Positions 35,501 to 43,101 of a DNA stretch of 64,000 nucleotides are shown here, piece by piece. A program made the position numbers and the translations under genes. This DNA comes from Chitinophagaceae bacterium (GTDB lineage: Bacteria > Bacteroidota > Bacteroidia > Chitinophagales > Chitinophagaceae), in contig JADJKL010000004.1 of the NCBI GenBank assembly GCA_016706055.1, forward strand, positions 186,001-250,000. The letters are read 5' to 3'. Below the pieces are notes generated by a model. It was not told the DNA's origin. It made no database searches and saw nothing but the letters and a program-made list of their open reading frames with translations. Each line of letters starts with the position of its first letter. Within the stretch, counting starts at the first letter, position 1.

Positions 35501-35907
35501 TGGCTGACTTATATATAGTAGAAGGCACTATGAAGAGCAATCCATATCTGTCTTCTTTCAATGAAGGTGGTACTTTGCAAAGTGTAAGAAATGGTATTAA
35601 GGTTGATTACTGGACTCCAGAAAACCCTTCAACTACTTTTCCAAGACCTAATTACGGCGCTGCTCCACAAAACGTTAGTTCTTTGGGCCTAAGAGAGTCA
35701 TCCTATGTAAGATTGAGAACACTTTCCTTAGGCTATAATATGCAGAACTCTTTGCTTGATAAGATGAAATTAAGTGGTTTACGAGTTTATATAACGGCAT
35801 CTAATTTATTTACCATTACAGATTATAAATCGTACAGTCCTGAAAACAATCCGAACCAGTTTCCAGATACAAAATCATTCACATTTGGTTTAAACATCGG
35901 ACTGTAA
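32536..35907 (+). CDS. SusC/RagA TonB-dependent receptor with STN domain (second locus)
   Basis: 1123 residues. Signal region LITVLLIAACLQVSANGFSQ; STN domain at about 45-115 (NISLQKVFEEIKKQTGYQF); carboxypeptidase-regulatory-like domain at about 140-215 (GTVTGENGQPLQGATVLVKG); SusC signature GEQIVVVGYGTQKKSDVSGAV; plug with ILIRGRNS, LVVLDGFPIE and IYGARASNGVILITTKRG; barrel ending SFTFGLNIGL. Function as for the first SusC: TonB-driven glycan import plus signalling to its own FecR/sigma pair. Its SusD partner lies 34 bp downstream but is frameshifted in this sequence. Confidence 0.93.
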   Translation: MYLTALLKSGFSRVSFSTQTIKAMKLITVLLIAACLQVSANGFSQKVTIKENNISLQKVFEEIKKQTGYQFFYADEVLQTAGKVSLNIRNGSIKEVLDASFKDQQLGYTISENTIIIKRVISIPTVNDPPPIPVVTFIDIRGTVTGENGQPLQGATVLVKGKSAGTKTDANGNFTINAEPNAVLIISYVGYETMEVNVKNLTSIAIQLVPAITIGEQIVVVGYGTQKKSDVSGAVSKVDLEKAKAIPTTNVAEMIRGQAAGVQVTLGSARPGGTSNILIRGRNSIRGGNDPLVVLDGFPIETINDVNPDDIASIEILKDASAQAIYGARASNGVILITTKRGKVGKMRVNVNNYLTTQKLSKNFDLYSAEEFAQLRREARRTSNAVVGGVQPYSPDSVNFGGTTQALEYVNFAKGNYADWEKEVLQTGIINSHTISMSGGNENTKLFSSVNFFNQKGLIPTADYKRGTFRINLEQKINNRASIEANLNLATDKQRLESSNLDFITISPFAGPYDDMGNLVRNVAGTNASSTTINPLWNIRESDNDIKTNLFNLNLVGNYKLTKNFSYKLNTLLSRRYTDQGIYITSIHGSGVTDKGRANVINNLREEYLIENIINYKGQLSDKHKFDATFVQSVNQRNTSRTKSEGTGFGNDILRYDGITNALFFKTTRVEEQYRLASFLGRLRYTLMDKYLFTLTSRYDGASVFAENNKWGFFPAAAVAWQMHKEKFLSNVKAISTMKLRVTYGAVGNQSLDPYTTLGVVGNYPYIFNGVLFSGYLPGTQLNNLNLSWETSTTLNAGLDFGLFNNRLTGSIDYFNTRTTDLLTDISLSGTGGYTNTITNGGETKNHGLEILLSGNIIRNKDFNWNVTTSYTRYRNEIVKTGVTGVDGEQKNDIGRGRYVGTPINNIRTYVFDGIFQTDDEAKNSAQGSLGGTITPFQNVATLLAGAIRLKDVNGDGKITDDDQVVFATDPKWFSSISTTFSYKNFDLLADLYIVEGTMKSNPYLSSFNEGGTLQSVRNGIKVDYWTPENPSTTFPRPNYGAAPQNVSSLGLRESSYVRLRTLSLGYNMQNSLLDKMKLSGLRVYITASNLFTITDYKSYSPENNPNQFPDTKSFTFGLNIGL

Positions 35908-35941
35908 CATTCACAAGATTAAAAATTATAAAAATAAACAC

Positions 35942-37625
35942 ATGAAACTTTATAATAAAAACCTGAATGTATGCTTAGCGCTGCTTTTGGTAATTGTATC
36001 ATTCACTTCTTGTAAAAAATTTCTGACAGAAAACCCTACAACACAGTTTACTGCAGAATTTGTTTATAATACACCAGAAGGACTCGAATCGGCTGTTGTT
36101 GGATTATATAATTTGCAACGAGCTTTTTGGGAGAATGTATATACCAATAATGGATCAGACCCTATTGTTGTTGATTCAAGAGACGACCTAACTATTCCCC
36201 GCGGAGGTGAAATATCGAATTATGGAAAAATGAACAGCGGTACCCGTCCTGATAACAGTGGAGTATTTGGTACCTACTGGAAAACTTATTACAGGATTAT
36301 TGACCGAGCAAATGGAATAATCAAAACAGCAGAAGCTATTACTGGAATGGATGAAACCCGCAGAACTAAAGTACTGGCGGAGGCTAAATTTTTCAGGGCT
36401 AATGCTGTATTTACCTTGTACAAACTATTCAATAACATTTTTGTAACCACTGAGCCTACAACGCCTCAAAATGCAACGAATATCGTTTTGGATAAAACTC
36501 CTGAAGCAGACATTTATAAATTGATAAATGAAGATCTTACTTTTGCTATCGCAAATTTAACAATGACAACGGCTGACTTTGGCAGGATAACACAAGCCAC
36601 TGCCCGTCACGTAAAAGCTGAAGTAGCCTTGTGGCAACAAAACTGGTCAGAAGCAAAATTGCAATCAGAGGCTGTACTTAACTCCGGTGCTTATAGCTTG
36701 GTGCCTACTACATCAGGTGTTTTTGCTGGAGATCTTAAAAATTCTGAAACATTATGGGCTTTGCAAAGCAAACAAGGAGTTGATGGAGGTGTTAATAAAA
36801 TAAATTTTAACCTAATGCCAAACTATGCAGAATTAATTCCAGGCTCAAAATATTCGGTAGAGCAAGGCGGCCGTGGATTTGCCTGGCTTACTATGAATAA
36901 TTATCTGCGTAATTTATTGAATGCCTATTCAACAGATACCAGGATAAAAGGAACGTATTATATTCAGGATTATTTTTATAATGATCCGACTACAGTTCCT
37001 AATCAAGCATTATTGGGTACAAAAATAGTTCATGCAACCTGGAAAGAATTTGCGACCGCTTCAGCTGATAGAAACTTTTGGTTTATCCGTTTAAATGCAG
37101 GCTGTAAAAAATATTTTCCTGATAATGGAATACCTACCCAGGACTTCCAATATAAAAAATATCATGATGGCACGTCTTGCAGAAACATTTTTATTTGCTT
37201 CTGAGGCGAATTTAATGTTGAATAATATTGGAACTGTTACAGATGGTCCACTTGCTGGTACTGCATTAGGTCAATTAAATGCGGTAAGGTCAAGAGCAGG
37301 TATTACTAAAACGAGTCTTATAACATTAGACTCTATCTTAAATGAACAGGCAAAAGAACTTGCATTTGAAGGTCGCAGAATGTATATGTTAAAAAGAACC
37401 GGAAAGCTTTATTCATATATAATTGATCATGCTGGATATGGAATGGCAGGTGATGCCAGTGCTGAGAACTCAACAGCAGGTGGTGCTAACAATACACCAG
37501 CAAAACCATTACCGTATAAAAATGATGCAAGAAGAAACATGAAACCATGGATGGTCAATTGGCCAATTCCATTGGCTGAGATAAATCTGTTAGGTCCTAA
37601 TTATCCGCAGAATTTGGGATATTAA
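35942..37625 (+). pseudogene. SusD/RagB lipoprotein, frameshifted as sequenced
   Basis: Two overlapping frames together make one SusD protein. The first (to 37204) starts with a lipobox (SFTSC, KKF) and carries the N-terminal SusD fold. The second, from about 37150, carries MARLAETFLFASEANLML and the terminal region (LNEQAKELAFEGRRMYMLKRTG, then WPIPLAEINLLGPNYPQN). Removing one A from the A6 run at 37154-37159 joins them (QYK-N-IMMARLAE) into a 560-residue product of normal length. A single homopolymer indel in an otherwise perfect gene behind an intact susC suggests an assembly or sequencing error; a recent true frameshift is possible. Confidence 0.85.
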
Positions 37626-37741
37626 ATATAGCAGTTTGAAGTTTAGCAGTGTACAGAGGTTGTTTTGGAAAGCGGTAGCAGACCTTAACAACCTTTGTTT
37701 TATGCTGCTAATCAAAGTATATTAGTTGTAAAATTATTATA

Positions 37742-39283
37742 ATGATGAAAGAAAACATGAGGTTCGTTTATTTTTTATTACTGAGTTTCTTTTTTATTTC
37801 TTGCAGCTCAGGTAGAAAAGTTACAACCAGCGAGGTTTCATTTGCTGATAATATAGTAGTGGCTCATCGTGGTGGATGGAAAAAAAATAAACTGCCGGAA
37901 AATTCAATTGCTTCTTTGAAAGAAGCAATTAGATTAAAATGTACAGGTTCTGAATTTGATGTGCGAATGACGATTGATGATTCATTAATTATTAATCATG
38001 ATCCACATTATAATAAATTGCTAATTGAAGAATCAACCTATGCAGAGCTGGAAAAATTTACATTATCTAATGGAGAAAAATTACCTACTCTCAGAGAATA
38101 TATTCTTGCTGGTATAAAAAATAATACAACAACAAGGTTGGTTTGTGAAATAAAGCCATCTGCAGTTAAAGAGAGAGGAAAGATAATTGCTGAAAAAGTG
38201 TATCGGTTAATTAACGGTCTTCATGCACAACATATGGTTGGGTACATAAGCTTTGATTATGACATATTGAAGAAACTCGTTGAAATAAACCCAAGTCTTT
38301 CAACACAATATCTGGAAGGAAATAAGTCACCCGAACAAGTCAAAGCTGACGGTATTACAGGGGTAGATTACCATTTCAATTTTTTTAAAACACATCCGGA
38401 ATGGATTAAAAGTGCAAAGAAAAATAACATTACCCTGAATGTATGGACCGTTAACAGTGTAGAAGATATGGATTGGCTAATTGCCAATGAGTTTGATTTT
38501 ATTACCACCAACGAACCAGAATTACTTTTTGAGAGAATAAAGAAAAATCCAACAGCCGCCGGTTGGAAATTAAAATGGAGCGAAGAGTTTAATTATAAAG
38601 GACTTCCTGATAGTTCAATTTGGAACTATGCTGAAGGCGGAAACGGATATGGTAATAATGAATTGCAGTATTATACAAAAGCTGATACCAATAATGCAAT
38701 TGTAAAAAACGGAAAACTTTTTATCACTGCGTTAAAGCAAACAAGAGAGAACAATAAATACACTTCGGCAAGACTCTTTACAAAAGACAAAGCTGAGTTT
38801 ATGTATGGAAGAATTGAAGTAAGTGCAAAACTACCTGCAGGCAAAGGCACTTGGCCTGCTATATGGATGTTAGGAAAAAACAGATCAGAAATCAATTGGC
38901 CGGACTGTGGCGAAATAGATATTATGGAACATGTAGGATATGATCGGGATAGTATTCATGGTACTATTCATTCCAAAGCATACAATCATATTAAAGGAAC
39001 ACAAAAGGGTAAAGCAATTTTTATAAAGAATCCTTACACAGAGTCTAATATCTATGCTATTGAATGGACTCCGGAAAAAATTGATTTCCTGGTAAATAAC
39101 GTAGTTTATAATAGTTTCAAAAATGAACATCTCTCAACTGCAGAGTGGCCGTTTGATCAGCCTTTCTATTTAATCCTAAACCTGGCGATTGGTGGCAACT
39201 GGGGTGGTAAGATGGGTGTAGATGATGCGATTTTTCCTGCTACTATGGAAGTGGATTATGTAAGAATATTCGAAAAAAAATAA
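37742..39283 (+). CDS. Bifunctional lipoprotein: glycerophosphodiester phosphodiesterase (GDPD) fused to GH16 glucanase
   Basis: 513 residues, lipoprotein (lipobox FFFISC). Residues about 35-270 form a GDPD TIM-barrel domain: H42-R43 in VVAHRGGW, ENS, E71-x-D73 in SEFDVR and H86-D87 in INHDPH, then CEIKPS and the closing WTVNSVEDMDWLI. Residues about 275-513 form a GH16 beta-jelly-roll with the catalytic motif E391-I-D393-I-M-E396. GDPD enzymes release glycerol phosphate from glycerophosphodiesters; GH16 enzymes of this type cut beta-1,3 or beta-1,3/1,4-glucans. The join suggests a substrate that is both a glucan and carries phosphoglycerol. It follows the second SusCD pair. Both active sites look complete. 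Confidence 0.88.
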   Translation: MMKENMRFVYFLLLSFFFISCSSGRKVTTSEVSFADNIVVAHRGGWKKNKLPENSIASLKEAIRLKCTGSEFDVRMTIDDSLIINHDPHYNKLLIEESTYAELEKFTLSNGEKLPTLREYILAGIKNNTTTRLVCEIKPSAVKERGKIIAEKVYRLINGLHAQHMVGYISFDYDILKKLVEINPSLSTQYLEGNKSPEQVKADGITGVDYHFNFFKTHPEWIKSAKKNNITLNVWTVNSVEDMDWLIANEFDFITTNEPELLFERIKKNPTAAGWKLKWSEEFNYKGLPDSSIWNYAEGGNGYGNNELQYYTKADTNNAIVKNGKLFITALKQTRENNKYTSARLFTKDKAEFMYGRIEVSAKLPAGKGTWPAIWMLGKNRSEINWPDCGEIDIMEHVGYDRDSIHGTIHSKAYNHIKGTQKGKAIFIKNPYTESNIYAIEWTPEKIDFLVNNVVYNSFKNEHLSTAEWPFDQPFYLILNLAIGGNWGGKMGVDDAIFPATMEVDYVRIFEKK

Positions 39284-39335
39284 ATGATTTAGTGTAAAGA
39301 TTTTCTTGTGATAATATCCCAAATAAAATTAGCAC

Positions 39336-40816
39336 ATGATAAAGTATTTTATTTTCCTCTCACTTTTTTTTGTTAGCTGTGCTAATAAAGTGCCAAAGGC
39401 TGAAAATTCAGTTTCAAAAAAACCAAACATATTATTAATTGTAATTGACGATTTGGGTTACGCTGATTTTGAGCCATTCAGCAACCATGATGCAAAGATT
39501 TCAACGCCTAACATGAAAAGGATTGGTGATGCAGGCAGGATTTTTACACAAGCATATACTACTGCTCCAGTTTGTAGTCCTTCCCGTGCAGGAATAATAA
39601 CCGGTAAAAATCAATTTCGTTGGGATAAAGCTGCAGGTTGGGGACCGGGCCTTCCCGATAGTGTAAAAACAATTGCAGAGTATTTGAAAGAAGCTGGTTA
39701 TGCAACAGCCCGTATAGGAAAAAACGATTTGGGAAAAAACTTTCACAAAAATAATGTGAGAGAATATCCTTTGTTGCATGGCTACGATGAATTTCTTGGC
39801 TTTAGTGCCCATGCCCATGATTTCTGGTTGAGCTCAAAAAGCATAAAAGATAGAACCCCTGATCCTAATGGCACTAGTGCTGTGCTTGGACCATTGATGC
39901 ATAATATGGGCGAAAAAAGTTATGATTAAGGATACCTGACAGATATTCTTACAGATGAAGCCATTACTTATATGGAACAAAAAAAAGCCGCTCCTTTTTT
40001 CTTACATTGGCCTATACTTCCGTTCACCATCTTATTCACGAAGTGCCGGAAAAATATTTGAAAAAATATAATGTAAAAGCTATCCCCAATTACGATCCGG
40101 ATAATAAAGAAACATTCGGTAATCATCCTGCTGGTTCTTATTCGGCTTACTATGACAAATATTCCCGCATGGGAGATATTGGTGATGAGGATATGCGTAA
40201 ATATTACCTGGCAAATCTTAATTGTCTGGATGATAATATTGGCCGCCTGCTTGATGCGATGAACAAGCAAGGGTTAGATAAAGAAACTATCATCATTTTT
40301 ATTTCGGATAACGGAGGCGAACCATTAACTGGTGCGAATAATGCACCGCTTACTGCTGGCAAGTATTCTTTATGGGAAGGTGGTATAAGAGTGCCAATGG
40401 CAATAGTATGGCCGGGAAAAATAAAAGCTGGCGAAGTAGAAACAACAAACGTATCTGCCAATGATATTTTACCAACCGCTGTCGCAGCAGCAGGTGTTCA
40501 TCTAAAAGATCCAACATTGGATGGAATTAGTTTGCTAAATCCAAAAGAAGATCGACTTTTTGTTTGGAAATGGCAGAAAACATGGGCTGTACGATTGGGT
40601 GATTGGAAACTCACCAATACAAATGAGGACCATTGGAAAAGCAGGCCCTCAGCACAGTATATTAAACCAATACTTGATGATTTTTCTTTAAAACTTTTTG
40701 ACCTTTCCAAAGACCCGGGAGAAAGAATAAACCTTGCAGCAAAATATCCGGAAAAAGTAAAGGAGTTACAAGCTGCTTTTGACAACTGGTGCAAAATGAA
40801 TATTGGGAAATATTAA
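39336..40816 (+). pseudogene. S1-type sulfatase, broken by a stop codon and a frameshift
   Basis: Lipoprotein (FVSC) of the S1 family. The formylglycine motif is intact at C80 (VCSPSRAGIITGK). The frame stops at a TAA at 39927-39929, but the same frame continues past it with GYLTDILTDEAITYMEQKK. One extra T in the TT at 40007-40008 then joins it (PFFLHLAYTSVHH) to the rest, which carries YLANLNCLDDNIGRLL, FISDNGGEP and GGIRVPMAIVWPG and ends at 40816. So two lesions break one gene of about 494 codons. If real, the organism has lost this enzyme; several other genes in the window show similar lesions, so errors must be ruled out first. Confidence 0.82.
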
Positions 40817-40817
40817 G

Positions 40818-41057
40818 CTATTTCAACTCTTCAAACTCAATATACTCACCTGCTTTTACTTTGGGTTCTTGTTGAGGTTGTGATTGACTTGTCGGGTTTG
40901 CCTGACCTTGCTGTTGCTTCATATGCTCCTGCATCTTTTCTTGCATTTCTCCAAAGCCCTTTTTAATTTTTTGACTTGCCTGATACACAGGAATTACCAA
41001 TTTGAAGATAAACTGGTATAATATGTAGGCCAACAGGGCAAATAATACATATTTCAT
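40818..41057 (-). CDS. DUF4834-family small membrane protein
   Basis: 79 residues. One N-terminal membrane helix (YVLFALLAYILYQFIFKLVIPVY), then a Lys/Gln/Glu-rich coiled region (KKGFGEMQEKMQEHMKQQQG), a Pro/Gln linker and a conserved acidic end (AGEYIEFEELK). The helix plus the GEYI-FEE tail match a small Bacteroidota family of unknown role usually found beside the rimP-nusA-infB genes, as here. Its stop lies one base from the stop of the sulfatase remnant (convergent). It is divergent from rimP across a 177-bp promoter region. Confidence 0.72.
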   Translation of the reverse strand: MKYVLFALLAYILYQFIFKLVIPVYQASQKIKKGFGEMQEKMQEHMKQQQGQANPTSQSQPQQEPKVKAGEYIEFEELK

Positions 41058-41146
41058 TTTGTAAAGGTAAGAATGTATGTTCGGCTGTTACCGGACTTTT
41101 CGAGTTGTTTACCGATATTTTAACCATCTACATCTGTCTGCTGAAA

Positions 41147-41178
41147 TTTGGCAGGAATTCGTATTTCACCTACATTTG
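41147..41178 (+). promoter_or_regulatory. Promoter of rimP-nusA-infB
   Basis: TTTG at 41147-41150 and TACATTTG at 41171-41178 are separated by 20 nt, a perfect match to the Bacteroidota consensus TTTG-N19-21-TAnnTTTG. Transcription would start near 41185, leaving a leader of about 50 nt that is almost all hairpin. Confidence 0.8.
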
Positions 41179-41194
41179 CATCGGAAATAGCAGT

Positions 41195-41227
41195 AAGAAG
41201 GGAACGAGGCCGTTCCCTTCTTCTTTT
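41195..41227 (+). terminator. Terminator-like hairpin in the rimP leader (possible attenuator)
   Basis: Perfect 12-bp stem (AAGAAGGGAACG with CGTTCCCTTCTT), 4-nt loop AGGC, followed by CTTTTAT. It ends 12 nt before the rimP start and lies inside the predicted leader, so it can stop transcription before the operon or control translation start. NusA, made by the second gene, acts on such hairpins; in E. coli this operon is autoregulated. Confidence 0.65.
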
Positions 41228-41234
41228 ATACCCC

Positions 41235-41705
41235 ATGAACGGAGAAACACAAATAAAGGCGCTGGAACACAAAGTGGAAGCATTAATCAGCTCTGAACCG
41301 GATTTTTTTCTGGTGGAGATAAGAATAAAGCCCACTAATAATATAAAAGTGTTTATTGATGGTGATAATGGTATCAGCATCGATAAATTGGTGCGATATA
41401 ATCGCCAATTATATAAGCAGCTGGAAGAAGAGAATATGTATCCAAATGGTGATTTTTCACTCGAGGTTTCCTCGCCAGGATTGGATGAACCGATAAAGCT
41501 TAGCCGGCAATATCAGAAAAATATTGGCAGGTTTGTAGAAGTGACGGATAAAGAAGGAAATAAAGTAGAAGGAAAACTGATTAGTGCTACAGAAGAAGAG
41601 GTAGTAATAGAAGAAACAAAAGGAAAAGGAAAGAAAATGGAAATAGTGCAGCACACCATTCCTTTTGAAAATATAAAAACAACAAAAATTCAAATTAAAT
41701 TTTAA
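41235..41705 (+). CDS. rimP: Ribosome maturation factor RimP
   Basis: 156 residues from the ATG at 41235; a longer in-frame reading would run through the leader hairpin and was rejected. The N-terminal domain shows VEIRIKPTNNIKVFIDGDNGISIDKLVRYNRQLYKQL and the diagnostic SLEVSSPGLDEPIKLSRQYQKNIGR, where the SPG motif is typical of RimP. The C-terminal SH3-like domain follows (KVEGKLISATEEEVVIEE). RimP helps assemble the 30S subunit. It is first in the conserved rimP-nusA-infB operon, 38 bp ahead of nusA. Confidence 0.95.
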   Translation: MNGETQIKALEHKVEALISSEPDFFLVEIRIKPTNNIKVFIDGDNGISIDKLVRYNRQLYKQLEEENMYPNGDFSLEVSSPGLDEPIKLSRQYQKNIGRFVEVTDKEGNKVEGKLISATEEEVVIEETKGKGKKMEIVQHTIPFENIKTTKIQIKF

Positions 41706-41743
41706 ACGTCAGAACTTTGTTTTGACTTCAAATTTCAAGTGTT

Positions 41744-42991
41744 ATGTCAAGTATTAACCTGATTGATGCGTTCCAGGATTTTAAAGAAGCGGAAAATATT
41801 GACCGCCCTACCATGATGAAAGTGGTAGAAGATGTATTTAAAACCCTGTTGAGAAAAAAATTCACCAGCGATGAAAATTTTGATGTAATCGTAAATGCTG
41901 AAAAAGGTGATTTGGAAATTATTCGTCGTCGCATGATAGTGGAGGATGGGCAGGTAGAAGATCCATTGGCGCAGGTAGCTTATTCAGATGCTGTAAAGAT
42001 TGAGCCCGACTTTGAAGTAGGTGAAGAGCTTTATGAGCCGATTGACTTATATGATTTTGGTCGCCGTGCAATTCTGGCTGCAAAGCAAACACTGGCAAGC
42101 CGTATCAGCGATTTGAAGAAAAATGTTTTAGCAAAAAAATATGGGGATAGGGTTGGTGATATTATAAGTGCTGAAGTGTATCAGGTTTGGAAAAAAGAAA
42201 TTTTATTATTGGATGAGGAAGGCAATGAACTTATACTTCCAAAGAGTGAACAAATACCGCAAGACTATTTTAAGAAAGGAGAGAATATCCGTGCTGTAGT
42301 GGCAAGGGTTGATATGAAAAATAATAATCCGGTAATTATTCTATCCAGAACTTCGCCAGAATTTTTAGCCAAGTTGCTTGAAATAGAAGTTCCCGAAATT
42401 TTTGATGGCTTGATTGTTATTAAAAAGATTGTAAGAGATCCGGGAGAAAGAGCTAAAGTTGCAGTAGAATCTTACGATGATAGAATTGACCCGGTTGGTG
42501 CTTGTGTGGGAATGAAAGGAAGTCGTATTCATGGTATCGTTAGAGAATTGAAAAATGAAAATATTGATGTTATTAACTGGACAAGTAATATTCAGTTGTT
42601 GATACAACGTTCATTAACTCCGGCAAAAATTACCAGTATGGAGTTGGATAACGAAGGCAAACATGCAAATGTTTACCTGAAACCAGATCAGGTTTCATTA
42701 GCCATTGGCCGTCGTGGTGTAAATATTAAGTTGGCTTGTGAATTAACAGGTTATGAGCTGGACGTTTACCGTGACAATGAAGGCGAAGTTGAAGAGTTTG
42801 ATGTAGACCTCGAAGAATTCAGCGATGAAATTGAAACATGGGTTATTGATGAATTGAAAAGAGTAGGATGTGATACCGGTAGAAGTGTATTAGCATTAAC
42901 TGCAGAAGAATTAGAAAGAAGAACGGATTTGGAGAAAGAAACAATTGATGAGATCAGAAAGATATTGAAAGAAGAATTTGAAAAAGAATAA
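41744..42991 (+). CDS. nusA: Transcription elongation/termination factor NusA
   Basis: 415 residues. The N-terminal RNA-polymerase-binding domain (NLIDAFQDFKEAENIDR) is followed by an S1 domain (DIISAEVYQVWKKEILLLDEEGNELILP) and two KH domains with the conserved block DPVGACVGMKGSRIHGIVREL and LAIGRRGVNIKLAC. An acidic region and a short helical tail (LTAEELERRTDLEKETIDEI) end the protein; the tandem acidic repeats of E. coli NusA are absent, as usual for Bacteroidota. NusA binds the elongating polymerase and promotes pausing and termination at hairpins. It may also act on the hairpin in its own operon leader. Confidence 0.96.
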   Translation: MSSINLIDAFQDFKEAENIDRPTMMKVVEDVFKTLLRKKFTSDENFDVIVNAEKGDLEIIRRRMIVEDGQVEDPLAQVAYSDAVKIEPDFEVGEELYEPIDLYDFGRRAILAAKQTLASRISDLKKNVLAKKYGDRVGDIISAEVYQVWKKEILLLDEEGNELILPKSEQIPQDYFKKGENIRAVVARVDMKNNNPVIILSRTSPEFLAKLLEIEVPEIFDGLIVIKKIVRDPGERAKVAVESYDDRIDPVGACVGMKGSRIHGIVRELKNENIDVINWTSNIQLLIQRSLTPAKITSMELDNEGKHANVYLKPDQVSLAIGRRGVNIKLACELTGYELDVYRDNEGEVEEFDVDLEEFSDEIETWVIDELKRVGCDTGRSVLALTAEELERRTDLEKETIDEIRKILKEEFEKE

Positions 42992-43014
42992 ATGATGTCA
43001 GAGATGTCATAGTA

Positions 43015-43069
43015 GTCAAATAAGTCATAAAGGGTCCCTTTAGCTTGTTAGATATATGACTGATTTGAC
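43015..43069. repeat. Long imperfect inverted repeat between nusA and infB
   Basis: GTCAAATAAGTCAT (43015-43028) pairs with ATGACTGATTTGAC (43056-43069) with one mismatch, and the 27-nt spacer holds a second perfect palindrome AAAGGGTCCCTTT (43029-43041). The RNA could form a branched hairpin 32 bp before infB. No T-run follows, so a processing or translation-control site is more likely than a terminator. Confidence 0.45.
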
Positions 43070-43101
43070 CTCTTTGACTAAATTGACAATTAACAAAACG
43101 A

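Noticed and set aside
9474..40816. The whole PUL region as a mobile island
   Set aside because: No integrase, transposase, direct repeats or clear change in base use at either end. A tRNA gene lies just upstream at 9257-9330, but no copy of its 3' end was found downstream.
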